Shown in pieces: positions 37,032 to 45,352 of a stretch of DNA of 64,000 nt (position 1 is its first letter; each line of letters begins with the position of its first letter). The translations under genes and the position numbers were made by a program. Under the pieces are notes generated by a model. It made no database searches and was not told where the DNA came from. It saw only the letters and a program-made list of their open reading frames with translations. Source of the DNA: Gynurincola endophyticus (lineage in GTDB: Bacteria > Bacteroidota > Bacteroidia > Chitinophagales > Chitinophagaceae); assembly GCF_003991195.1 (NCBI RefSeq), contig NZ_RCWL01000003.1, positions 1 through 64,000 on the forward strand, given 5' to 3'.

Positions 37032-37619
37032 TATAATGTGTTATGAAGTCTATGTAAATTAAAGCGCAAAATTACTAAATATTTCGGGATTCCGGTAATC
37101 GCTCATCTCCTAAATCAGTTCGGTATAGCAGTAGAAATGTTAATATTCTTACCAGGACTACGTAGTGGGGAAAACCGAGGCTGACAGGAATTGAATTTTC
37201 TTCTGTTGATCGGTGTTTTTACCATTAAGAAATTAAGATACCCCTGCCGCTTCGCTTTGGCTCATTCTATCTTATAATCACCATCATAAATATGAAGAAA
37301 ATGAAGTTGAAAAGCCAATGAAGTGCTGTTTTCTGCGCTGCTTTACCTTCATACCTTCATTCTCTTCCTATTTCCTATTAACATTTCAAACATAGGAGAA
37401 ATTAAGCGCATTAAGTTTGCAGTAAGCCGTATGACTATATCCTAATACACTCTTTAATAAAAACTCACGCTATTCTTCATCCTTATTAATACCCGTGGCA
37501 AGTGTCATCCCCCCAATTCTCAAAGCTAACGAACAAAATTAACCATTAAAAACGACCTCAATCTACGAAAGGTTCGTAACTTGGTTAAAATGAGAGCTCC
37601 ATTGTCATAGAAAAACAAA
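37032..37619. other. Intergenic region with repeat-like motif
   Basis: 588 bases contain the purL promoter and, at about 37216-37240, TTTTTACCATTAAGAAATTAAGATA. Close relatives of this occur at 42984-43000 and 43031-43050, the other long spacer of this region. No ORF or stable RNA was recognised. A near -7 box (TAACTTGG) lies about 45 bases before the serine hydrolase gene. Confidence 0.4.
37067..37074 (-). promoter_or_regulatory. Bacteroidota -7 box for purL
   Basis: On the minus strand TAATTTTG followed by CGC matches the TAnnTTTGC -7 consensus, 36 bases before the purL ATG. No clear -33 TTG sits at the expected distance. Confidence 0.5.
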
Positions 37620-39029
37620 ATGTACATGAAAAAAGTATTAATTACCCTTCTCGTCCTGATTCCCATTACCGCATCGCTGCAAAATACAGTAAGCAGTCAA
37701 TCATTTACGGAAACGGCTGCGCGTCTCGACTCGTTTTATACCGAATTGTATAAATACAGAGAGTTTAATGGTAATGTATTAGTTGCTGAAAAAGGAAAAA
37801 TTATCTATCAGAAAAGCTTTGGAATAGCTAACCGTTCTCCCAATACATCCCTGAACGATCATTCTGTTTTTAACCTTGCCTCTGTAACAAAACAATTCAC
37901 AGCAGCGGCAATAGTTTTACTGCAAAAGGAAGGGAAATTATCTTTCAGCGATAATGTTTCGAAATATATACCTGAACTATCTTTTTATGATGGCATTACC
38001 ATCCATCATCTGGTTCATCATACATCAGGATTACCCGATTATACCATACTCTTCAATGACAACTGGGATTCCTCCAAAATTGTTACGAATACCGATGTTA
38101 TTAAAAGATTCGCAGACATAAAACCTGCTGTAAAATTTAGTGCAAATGAAAAGTTTGAATATAGTAATACCGGATATCTTCTACTGGGTTCTGTGATAGA
38201 ACGGGTTTCTGGCCATTCACTCAATGATTACCTGCAGAAACATATTTTTCAGCCTTTAAAAATGAATAATACAAATATACTTTTTGTATATAAAGACAAA
38301 ACAGTAGTTCCGGCACTCGCAAAAGCTTATACGGAAATGCCTGATGGAAGCTTTTCAGACTTTTCGAAATATGGTTACAAGTTTGATGGTGTTTTTGGCC
38401 AGGGAAGATTATACTCTACTACGCCTGACTTGCTAAAGTGGAGCGAAGCATTGTCGAACCATACATTATTTACAGAAAAAGAGAAGGCTGTCATCTTTAC
38501 CAGTTCGTTGTTAAACTCCGGACAACCTTCAAAATACGGAGCCGGATGGTTCATCGATAGTAGTTCAACCTATGGTAAAAGAGTTTACCATAGTGGCAGC
38601 TGGCCGGGTTATATGACTTATATTGAAAGATTTCCGGATACAGACAGAACGATCATTATACTGCAAAATGACGGTATGGGTACCAGTAGCTGGAGAATAC
38701 CTGACTCAGACACCAGAAAAATATTATTCCGACAACCGATGGAGAAAGATTTAAGAGTATCAGAAGGCCTGCTTCAGCAATGTTCCGGAACTTATATTTC
38801 AGACAATAATGAAGCATCCACAATTACTGTGAAAAACTATAGATTGTACGTTACAACCGGTGGTAAAGAGCTCGGATTATATCCTTTGACTGAAACAAAG
38901 TTCGTTGCATCTGGAATACGACCGCAGCTAACTTATACTTTCTTGCTGAACGGCGACGGATCGGTAGCAGGGTACCGGATAGAGCAACCGGAAAAAGGTG
39001 TTGACCAGTTCATCAAAAGAAAAAAATAA
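37620..39029 (+). CDS. Secreted serine hydrolase, beta-lactamase/class C (penicillin-binding-like) family
   Basis: The 469-residue protein has a signal peptide (about 1-27). Catalytic features of the class C beta-lactamase/DD-peptidase group are present: SVTK (88-91) in FNLASVTKQFT, YSNTGY near residue 180 (YxN), and HSGSWPG near 320 in the place of the KTG box. The C-terminal 100 residues form a small beta-rich domain. Such proteins are peptidases or esterases of peptidoglycan fragments and D-amino-acid peptides more often than true beta-lactamases. An alternative ATG two codons later (37626) is as likely. Confidence 0.88.
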   Translation: MYMKKVLITLLVLIPITASLQNTVSSQSFTETAARLDSFYTELYKYREFNGNVLVAEKGKIIYQKSFGIANRSPNTSLNDHSVFNLASVTKQFTAAAIVLLQKEGKLSFSDNVSKYIPELSFYDGITIHHLVHHTSGLPDYTILFNDNWDSSKIVTNTDVIKRFADIKPAVKFSANEKFEYSNTGYLLLGSVIERVSGHSLNDYLQKHIFQPLKMNNTNILFVYKDKTVVPALAKAYTEMPDGSFSDFSKYGYKFDGVFGQGRLYSTTPDLLKWSEALSNHTLFTEKEKAVIFTSSLLNSGQPSKYGAGWFIDSSSTYGKRVYHSGSWPGYMTYIERFPDTDRTIIILQNDGMGTSSWRIPDSDTRKILFRQPMEKDLRVSEGLLQQCSGTYISDNNEASTITVKNYRLYVTTGGKELGLYPLTETKFVASGIRPQLTYTFLLNGDGSVAGYRIEQPEKGVDQFIKRKK

Positions 39030-39038
39030 AGGCTTACT

Positions 39039-39078
39039 AATATCTCCTAATTTTTGAAGAATTAGGAGATATTAGGAG
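39039..39078. repeat. 40-bp hairpin repeat downstream of fic (copy 1)
   Basis: This 40-base sequence is identical to 40524-40563 on the other side of the Fic gene. It contains 14-bp inverted arms (AATATCTCCTAATT and its complement) around a 7-base loop, plus a further AGGAG. Similarity continues more loosely for about 50 bases beyond each copy (ATTGTTnTTGATAnTCAACA). Confidence 0.85.
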
Positions 39079-39152
39079 ATCATTAAAAGTGTAGACAACG
39101 GATTGTTATTGATATTCAACACAATAAAATTAATGCGCTGATCTCATTTTAG

Positions 39153-40484
39153 TTAAAACTTCTTTTTTAGCAGTTTTGTCAAAAAATCACCCACTGGCAA
39201 AAACTGACTTTTCAGGCCGTTTTTTCTTTCTTCTAACAACTCTTTTTCTACTAATCCTGACAAATCATTTCTCGCTGTCTGATTACTCACTCCAAACATC
39301 GTTTGAATTTGTTTGACCGTAAAATAAGTGTTCTGGTCATGAATCAGGTTTTGCAAAATAGCAATCTGACGGTCATTAAAGTTTGTGTGTCTGAGCAGAA
39401 CAAGCAAGTTCCTCTTTTCTTCTGTTTTACGCTGTATATATTTTTTTAAATCCTCGAGGGCAATACGAATAGCCCTAAGGTTGTACAGTAAAAAATAGGT
39501 CAGGTCATTTTCGTCCTGTTCTGTGTATAGATAAGCCCGTGCATATTGAGCTTTAGAATTGAGTATGATTCTGGATACGGACATATACTCAATCAGCCAG
39601 TATCCTTTTTTAATCAGAAACCAGTAAAAAATTGTTCTTGCCGTACGACCATTTCCATCTACAAATGGGTGTATGTAACCGATAAGAAAGTGAAGTATAA
39701 CTCCCTTAGTAATGGGATGCACAAAAAATGAATTTTTCTCATTACTATTTGCCCAGTTACAGAAATCGCACATTAGCTGATTCAAATTATTAAAATCCGG
39801 TGGCACATAAACACTATTTCCGGTTTGTACATCTACTACGCTAATATCATTACCTGTTCTGAAATGTCCTTCATCTTCTGCATCAGAAAGTGTTGACCGC
39901 GTGAGTATGCCATGAATATGCTTTATATTTTCTACAGAAAATGGAAGTTCTTTATTTTTAACGATCCACTTCATTGCTTCATAATTATTAAGAATCATTT
40001 GCTCTGAAGTATTTCTCGGCTTCCTGTTTTTCTCCAACATTTCTTTTGCCACTTTTCTTGTAGTAGCAGCCCCCTCTATCTGACTGGAAGCAATTGCTTC
40101 TTCCATTAATGAACTTATGAGATATTTATCTCTTTCTTCTGCGGGAATAATACTTTCCCCCTGAATAGTACCTCCAAGGTTCAGGTCAAATTGGTGTAGA
40201 AACTCCTGAACAACCGAAGGATTTCCTAAGCGGAAAGTAAATCCATCTATTGCAGATATTTGTATTCTTCGATTAGAAAGTCTATGTGTTTTTACCGTAT
40301 ACCATAGTAATTTCGGGTCAATGCCCCACTCCAATGCAAGATATTTCCACTTATCCCAATAGTAGTATTTCCTGTCAGAAACATCCAGGAATTCCGAAAA
40401 ACGACCGAGCTGTATTAATTCATCCAGACCATCGGAATAAATAAATCCTTTTGCAACAAAAGGTGGTTTTGCGGGCAACCTCAT
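39153..40484 (-). CDS. Fic-domain protein, N-terminally auto-inhibited
   Basis: The frame opens at a TTG at 40505, but the ATG at 40484 (MRLPAKPPFVAKGFIY) is the usual start of this family, so I use it (443 residues). It has an N-terminal region of about 100 residues, an inhibitory helix with SSQIEGA ([S/T]xxxE[G/N]), and the Fic core with HPFVDGNGRTAR near residue 270 (HPFxxGNGRxxR). A C-terminal winged helix (FTVKQIQTMFGVSNQTARNDL) is also present. Fic proteins transfer AMP from ATP to protein hydroxyls; the helix supplies a Glu that blocks ATP binding. The hairpin repeats on both sides and the CCTAATTT/AAATTAGG dyad in its leader (40491-40511) suggest autoregulation or a moveable unit. Confidence 0.88.
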   Translation of the reverse strand: MRLPAKPPFVAKGFIYSDGLDELIQLGRFSEFLDVSDRKYYYWDKWKYLALEWGIDPKLLWYTVKTHRLSNRRIQISAIDGFTFRLGNPSVVQEFLHQFDLNLGGTIQGESIIPAEERDKYLISSLMEEAIASSQIEGAATTRKVAKEMLEKNRKPRNTSEQMILNNYEAMKWIVKNKELPFSVENIKHIHGILTRSTLSDAEDEGHFRTGNDISVVDVQTGNSVYVPPDFNNLNQLMCDFCNWANSNEKNSFFVHPITKGVILHFLIGYIHPFVDGNGRTARTIFYWFLIKKGYWLIEYMSVSRIILNSKAQYARAYLYTEQDENDLTYFLLYNLRAIRIALEDLKKYIQRKTEEKRNLLVLLRHTNFNDRQIAILQNLIHDQNTYFTVKQIQTMFGVSNQTARNDLSGLVEKELLEERKNGLKSQFLPVGDFLTKLLKKKF

Positions 40485-40490
40485 ATCTTT

Positions 40491-40511
40491 CCTAATTTTT
40501 ACCAAATTAGG
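40491..40511. promoter_or_regulatory. Inverted repeat in the fic leader
   Basis: CCTAATTT and AAATTAGG arms flank a 5-base centre directly upstream of the Fic start codon. The same CCTAATT/AATTAGG half-sites form the arms of the two 40-bp repeats. The C-terminal winged helix of the Fic protein itself is a candidate binder; this is inference. Confidence 0.4.
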
Positions 40512-40523
40512 AAAAAAAAGAAC

Positions 40524-40563
40524 AATATCTCCTAATTTTTGAAGAATTAGGAGATATTAGGAG
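40524..40563. repeat. 40-bp hairpin repeat upstream of fic (copy 2)
   Basis: Identical to 39039-39078 and in the same orientation, so the two copies form direct repeats enclosing the 1.45-kb Fic gene. Each copy is itself a hairpin with 14-bp arms. Confidence 0.85.
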
Positions 40564-40695
40564 TTCGTTAAAACATACTCAATGAATTGTTCTTGATAAT
40601 CAACAACATACAAAACAAAGCCGTGAGCTGTTATTGTTCAATATTTATTTTTAGGAGTTTTTTCTTTACTGCAGATCGATGAGGATGCATCTATT

Positions 40696-41805
40696 TTATG
40701 GTTTAAGATACTCTTTTATAAAAGCTTCCAGCTCTTTTTCATCCATATCAACTTTGACATATTCCCCTTTCTCATTCACCAATGCGAAAAAAGGAACACC
40801 ATTTCCATTTACAAGATCAAACACTTTATTCGCTTCACCTTTCGAGCCTTTGGGATCTATCAGATTCATCCATACCAATTTTTCTCTTGCGATATATTTA
40901 TTCCAGCTGTCTTTGTTATCATCGAGCGAAATACCTATTATTTCTAATCCTGCAGTTTTATATTTTGTATATAATTCTCTCAGAACCGCATGTGTTTCGA
41001 TACAGGGCTTGCACCAGGTTGCCCAAATATCAATCAGCGTAAGTTTATTGTTAAGTAAAGTATTGAGGTTTACTGCTGTCTTTTTATCATTTAACAAGTA
41101 TAGGTCTGGTACTTTTGCTCCCTCCCTTAATAATGACGAATACTTTAACTTCTCTTCCAGTTTAGTAATATAATAACCCTTCTTTACAGGTAGTTCAAAC
41201 AAGTTTAAAACAGAGTCAGTTTCACGATCATTCATAAAGCCAGCTCCATATCTGTACAAAAAATAAGCCCCTACATAGTTTTGCTTATTCCTGATAATAA
41301 AATCTTTTTCATACATCTCTTCAAAAGCAATAATCTTTTTTGCCAGCTGGCTACCAATTTTCCTTTCACGTTCTGCAAGGTCTTTTCTTTTACTAAGACT
41401 GTCGGTAGTATACCGGTACAATCCAACTAATGAAGAAAACTTTTGCAAATGATCATTCATTATCCGGTTCGATTGATCAAACTCCATTTGTGGTACAGCA
41501 ATGTTAAGGGTAGAAAAGGGAGAAGATAAATTTATCCATCCTTTCTCTACAAAAAACTCGGTCGTGGTAGTCTTTTGGCTTGAAATTTCAGTAACATAAA
41601 AACGAAACAATGCCGGATGCGGGAGCATTCCCGTAAAACGAAAAACACCATTATCAGAAACCACACTATCAGAATAATCAAGATAGCTGAGGTGAATTTT
41701 AACAGGAGATGCTGCCTCGATATGACCTTTTAGTACAAATTGATTCTGACCAAGGCCCAGCAGAGCCATCACGATAAAACTTCCAATCAATATTAATCTG
41801 TTCAT
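40696..41805 (-). CDS. TlpA-like thioredoxin-fold protein with DUF4369-type N-terminus
   Basis: The frame is open to 41874, but the ATG at 41805 gives a normal signal peptide (MNRLILIGSFIVMALLGLGQ); I use it (369 residues). The N-terminal part (about 22-220) is a beta-rich DUF4369-like domain followed by helices. The C-terminal 140 residues are a thioredoxin fold with IWATWCKPCIETH, the CxxC active site, and a cis-Pro region GVPFFALV. It is probably a periplasmic thiol reductase or disulfide carrier. Two adjacent inverted repeats lie 74-111 bases before the start, so expression is likely regulated. Confidence 0.85.
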   Translation of the reverse strand: MNRLILIGSFIVMALLGLGQNQFVLKGHIEAASPVKIHLSYLDYSDSVVSDNGVFRFTGMLPHPALFRFYVTEISSQKTTTTEFFVEKGWINLSSPFSTLNIAVPQMEFDQSNRIMNDHLQKFSSLVGLYRYTTDSLSKRKDLAERERKIGSQLAKKIIAFEEMYEKDFIIRNKQNYVGAYFLYRYGAGFMNDRETDSVLNLFELPVKKGYYITKLEEKLKYSSLLREGAKVPDLYLLNDKKTAVNLNTLLNNKLTLIDIWATWCKPCIETHAVLRELYTKYKTAGLEIIGISLDDNKDSWNKYIAREKLVWMNLIDPKGSKGEANKVFDLVNGNGVPFFALVNEKGEYVKVDMDEKELEAFIKEYLKP

Positions 41806-41878
41806 TGAGATTTTTTTAGTGATATAGTTCGTTTCACGACAAAAGTCAGCAACAAAATAAATCTTTTTTCCCAAAACT

Positions 41879-41892
41879 CCTAATTGATTAGG
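41879..41892. promoter_or_regulatory. Inverted repeat CCTAAT-TG-ATTAGG
   Basis: A 14-base near-palindrome lies 74 bases upstream of the TlpA-like gene. Its half-sites resemble those around the Fic gene (CCTAATT/AATTAGG). Confidence 0.4.
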
Positions 41893-41894
41893 AA

Positions 41895-41916
41895 ATTTAC
41901 TAATCGGTTAGTAAAT
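41895..41916. promoter_or_regulatory. 22-base inverted repeat, TetR-operator-like
   Basis: ATTTACTAA-TCGG-TTAGTAAAT has perfect 9-bp arms and follows the previous dyad by two bases. Dyads of this ACTAANCGGTTAGT type are common TetR-family targets. No TetR gene is in the window; it may control the TlpA-like gene. Confidence 0.45.
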
Positions 41917-41996
41917 CAATTTAATCAAACTCTCTAACAGATTAATTATCAAAATATAAGAAAAATTATTAATAATAAAAGGAAAGTACTGCTGCA

Positions 41997-42884
41997 TTAA
42001 AACAACGTGTATCCCCCCAAACGCAAAGGTTTTAACCCCGCCTCAAACACAGCATTAAAGCGCTCAATTGCATATGCCGCAATTTCCAGCACTTTTCCTT
42101 CATCGGGAGAATGAACAAAGAAGCTTAACTCTTCCAATCCGTTATTTTTCCAGTATTTAATTCGCTCTGCCCATTCGTCGATTCTTTTGTAGTCGGTAGG
42201 ATGCTGATCGTTGGCCACAAAGCGGATGAATGCCTTTGGAATAGTCAGCTGCATATGTGCGCAATCTCTTCTTCCGGCGGTATCGGTCAGCACAGCACCT
42301 ATACCCAAAGCCTGCAGGTGATCAAACAGTTGAGAAGACAAAAACCAGTCGGGGTGACGTACTTCTAAAAAGAACGTATAGGTTTTCGGAAGATAATTCA
42401 GAAATTCAAGTAATTCGCTCATGCGGTTGGCACTATAGGTTTCAGGCAGCTGAATAAAGAGGGGTCCTAGCCGATCGTCAAATGATTTTATGGCCTCACA
42501 AAATTCTTCCACCAATGCCTTCGTTCCCATCAGCGAGCCTTTGTGTGTTACTTCTTTGAACATTTTCGGGCAAAACAGAAAGCCTGAAGGAGAAGCCTGT
42601 TTCCATTTTGCAATGGTACCGGCTCCATACAATTTATAGTGCGTAGCGTTTAACTCAATGCTATTGAACTGACGCGAATAATAGTGCAGAAAATCTTTCT
42701 CTTTTATCTGGGGTGGATACAAGTTGCCGGCCCATTGTGAAAATCCCCAGTTTGTTAAACCCAGGTTTATCCGAAAGGCGGAGGCAGTAGTACCGGTTAA
42801 AACCCGTTTATTCAACGGTGCATCGTCTGGTAACTTAAAGACAACTTTTTCTAATTCAACAGGAGAAAGTTTTCCGAATTCCAT
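41997..42884 (-). CDS. DUF72-family TIM-barrel protein
   Basis: The 295-residue protein matches the DUF72 pattern: INLGLTNWGFSQWAGNLYPP near the N-terminus, FNSIELNATHYKL, GPLFIQLPETYSAN and FFLEVRHPDWF. DUF72 proteins are TIM barrels of unknown substrate, often placed near DNA or nucleotide metabolism genes. It is monocistronic here, divergent in position from no obvious partner. The first 25 residues (EFGKLSPVELEKVVFKLPDD) are an extension before the barrel. Confidence 0.88.
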   Translation of the reverse strand: MEFGKLSPVELEKVVFKLPDDAPLNKRVLTGTTASAFRINLGLTNWGFSQWAGNLYPPQIKEKDFLHYYSRQFNSIELNATHYKLYGAGTIAKWKQASPSGFLFCPKMFKEVTHKGSLMGTKALVEEFCEAIKSFDDRLGPLFIQLPETYSANRMSELLEFLNYLPKTYTFFLEVRHPDWFLSSQLFDHLQALGIGAVLTDTAGRRDCAHMQLTIPKAFIRFVANDQHPTDYKRIDEWAERIKYWKNNGLEELSFFVHSPDEGKVLEIAAYAIERFNAVFEAGLKPLRLGGYTLF

Positions 42885-43180
42885 TAATGGCGGCTTTGAT
42901 AGAGCTCAAAGTTACGACAGATCATAAAGAGGCGGAGTAATAAATACAATTTGTTTGCAATGAGTAGAACAGTGAGGTTTACTTTTTTACCATTAAGAAT
43001 ACAAATTGAAAACGGCTACGCATTTTTTTTACCCTTAAGGAATTAAGAAAACAAAATACGCCTCTTCATTCCCTTCACGTTTAAATGAAGATCTTAGCAT
43101 ATTAAACAATATCAACTGTAGAGAGAAGCCCCGGAAGCAACTAGTTGCTGACCCTTATTCCCTTACTGACCATCACCGGC

Positions 43181-44668
43181 TTAATTCCTCTGCACTTTTC
43201 CATTCACATATTGGTTTTTACTTTCCAACTTTCCATCATCATAGTATGCTTTCCATTCGCCCACTCTGTCTCCGTTAATATCATACTGACCAATCACCCA
43301 TACTTTGCCATTTTCATGATAGCTTTTATAGGCACCGATACGATTACCACTTAAATATTCGCATTCTTCTTTCATTTTTCCGTTTTCATGGTATTCTTTC
43401 CAGAGACCATTTTTTAATCCGTTTGCATCATAACTACCGATGCTGGCGGTACTTCCATCAATATTAAATTCTTTCCAGAGGCCTACTTTTTTACCATTTT
43501 TGTAAAATCCCTGACTGCTTAATTTTTTATTATAATCATTGTAAGATTTCCATTCACCCTGGCGTTCATTATTGGAATAGAGTCCTGTTTCCAATAAATT
43601 ACCGGTATCATAATAGTACTTCCAGAGTCCTGTTTTTTGGTGCTCTTCAAAGTTACCGATAGCATGCAATTCGCCATTGTGGTGGTAAAACTTCCATTCA
43701 CCTGTAGCTTTATTATTGGTGGTAAAGAATCCCCGCTGTTTAATGGTACCATCATCATATTTAACAATCGATTCTTTGGTGGGAGGAGGAGTTTTTTCTT
43801 CCTCCACAAAAGATCGTCCTGTTTTAGCCATTTCTTCAAACACATCATCGGAGACACAGCTTTGATGAAGGAACTTCATTGCTTTCAAAATTCTTTCATA
43901 GAGGTTTTCTTCTGCGTAGGCAATTTTTATGATTGAGTTTTGGTTCGATTGTGTTTTATTCAGGTATCCGTCGAACTGTTCAATTTTGGCAGATTCGTTC
44001 TGAAAATTATAAAGAACGCTGGAAATTCTTTCCATATTCATGGGTATTGTTTCCTTAGCGACACCAACTTTTTTAGGTTCTGCCCACCTATTGCCACCAT
44101 TGCCGGTGATATCATAGTTCAAGAGGATCTCGCACTCATTGATTTTTTCAATACGTGGGTTAGACACGTATTTATCATTCAGTGTACTTCTGGTATAGAA
44201 ATACATATTCAGCTTCAACTTCAGCCAGTCGATTGCCTGGTCTTTTGTTTTCCAGTAATCATAAGTATCGTTACACTGAGAAGTGAGTTCGATGAGTTTT
44301 TGTTTGATAAGAGGTATCGATTCTTTTTGAATGGAGAAGGCGTGAATACCTGTAAAATCATTTTTTTTATGCCGAATTGTTCGAATACTTTGATAATTCT
44401 CTTTTTTTTTGATAATGCCATATTCATCGAGATAAATGTATTTGGAGGAGAAGATAATAGATTCAGGTTCTCCGTCTTCGAGGTATGACAGTTCAATTTC
44501 ACAAGCTGTGACACTTTTCATTCGAACATCGCTATAAATATCAGGGGGATACTTAATATGTTTTATAAAATTTTCCCAGAACCAGTTAATGGGTGAGTCA
44601 GACTGTGCAGATGCAGAGAAAGAGCAAAGTACAAGAATTGCAAGGATGAACAGGCGTTGAATTTTCAT
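43181..44668 (-). CDS. Secreted MORN/YwqK-repeat protein
   Basis: The 495-residue protein has a signal peptide (about 1-21, ending SASA). It has an unassigned N-terminal half (about 22-290) with two similar segments (LSYLEDGEPESIIFSSK and LNYDITGNGGNRW). The C-terminal third (about 300-495) contains roughly eight MORN-2-like repeats of 23-24 residues with the core G-x-W-K-x-Y-x-x-x-G-x-L-x-x-x-G-x-Y. These form a beta-sheet solenoid. The YwqK name is often given with 'antitoxin', but no toxin gene lies nearby and the protein is exported, so I do not use it. Confidence 0.85.
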   Translation of the reverse strand: MKIQRLFILAILVLCSFSASAQSDSPINWFWENFIKHIKYPPDIYSDVRMKSVTACEIELSYLEDGEPESIIFSSKYIYLDEYGIIKKKENYQSIRTIRHKKNDFTGIHAFSIQKESIPLIKQKLIELTSQCNDTYDYWKTKDQAIDWLKLKLNMYFYTRSTLNDKYVSNPRIEKINECEILLNYDITGNGGNRWAEPKKVGVAKETIPMNMERISSVLYNFQNESAKIEQFDGYLNKTQSNQNSIIKIAYAEENLYERILKAMKFLHQSCVSDDVFEEMAKTGRSFVEEEKTPPPTKESIVKYDDGTIKQRGFFTTNNKATGEWKFYHHNGELHAIGNFEEHQKTGLWKYYYDTGNLLETGLYSNNERQGEWKSYNDYNKKLSSQGFYKNGKKVGLWKEFNIDGSTASIGSYDANGLKNGLWKEYHENGKMKEECEYLSGNRIGAYKSYHENGKVWVIGQYDINGDRVGEWKAYYDDGKLESKNQYVNGKVQRN

Positions 44669-44688
44669 AAGTAGTGTATAAGCAGGAA

Positions 44689-44696
44689 CAAATGTA
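44689..44696 (-). promoter_or_regulatory. Bacteroidota -7 box for the MORN-repeat gene
   Basis: TACATTTG on the minus strand, 21 bases before the ATG, fits TAnnTTTG and implies a short leader of about 14 bases. No clear -33 TTG was found. Confidence 0.4.
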
Positions 44697-44928
44697 GTGG
44701 TAAAAGGAGTAAATAAAAATCACTAGAAATAGTTATTTATGGGTTGTGGAAGCGAAAAACTTTTGAGCGAAATGGACATTAAATGATAACAATCATCTTT
44801 ATTAATTGATCTTTTTTTGACAAAGGTCAAGAGAACGGCATTAGCTCATTTTTATCTTTTTCACCAAAACCGGTTATCTACTCAACCCTCCCCAAAAAAC
44901 AAATTCATTTTTTCCTGAATATTTCCCC

Positions 44929-44936
44929 TAACTTTG
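44929..44936 (+). promoter_or_regulatory. Bacteroidota -7 box before the cobalamin riboswitch
   Basis: TAACTTTG followed by CGG is an exact TAnnTTTG match directly upstream of the riboswitch, placing the transcript start at about 44942. The -33 region is not well conserved. Confidence 0.65.
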
Positions 44937-44940
44937 CGGC

Positions 44941-45121
44941 ATCTGTTGGTGTCTGCTTCTTTTTGAGAATCAGAACAATATGGGAATCCGGTGTAACTCC
45001 GGAACTGTCGCGCAGCTGTAAGCTTCGTAACCAAGGCCACTACAAAACCACTGTCGCCAACTATGTTGAAAGATGGGAAGGTCAGGCCAAGGGAAGCAAG
45101 TCAGAAGACCTGCCAACATGA
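44941..45121 (+). ncRNA. Cobalamin (AdoCbl-type) riboswitch
   Basis: The core motifs of the B12 aptamer occur in order: GGGAATCCGGTGTAACTCCG, ACTGTCGCGCAGCTGTAA, the CCACTGTCGCC segment and the B12-box-like GCAAGTCAGAAGACCTGCC (about 45095-45114). TGTTGG at 44944-44949 can pair with CCAACA at 45113-45118 to close the aptamer. No terminator hairpin with a T-run follows in the 230 bases before the gene, so control may act on translation or by an unrecognised hairpin. The regulated gene is the surface lipoprotein at 45353. Confidence 0.92.
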
Positions 45122-45352
45122 GATCGTATTCATGGCTTTCGCGAACTAAAGCCCGAATTAAAAGCCCGTTCTGACGGTGATACCCCGGAACAATCTTATT
45201 ACTTACGCGATTTTTTCGTCGTTATGGTATTTTATATGGCTACTGATCTTATGTCAGATCATAGTTTGATGTATCGTATGGATACGTTCTACTATCAGAT
45301 TCCCTTCAACAGCTTTTACCAGTGAGTTATCATCAAACAACTATAACGCAAT

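Noticed and set aside
37620-39029. Calling the serine hydrolase a resistance beta-lactamase
   Set aside because: SxxK and YxN are shared by the whole class C/DD-peptidase group and the KTG box is replaced by HSG; no evidence for drug hydrolysis.
39039-40563. CRISPR-like repeat array around the Fic gene
   Set aside because: Only two identical repeats with a gene between them and no regular spacers, so not a CRISPR array.
43940-44488. 182-codon plus-strand ORF antisense to the MORN-repeat gene
   Set aside because: Composition rich in Phe/Ile/Cys typical of antisense reading of a coding strand; no start context or domain, and the opposite gene is clear.
43181-44668. Reading the YwqK-like repeat protein as an antitoxin
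   Set aside because: It is exported and no toxin gene lies nearby; MORN-2 repeats alone do not define an antitoxin.
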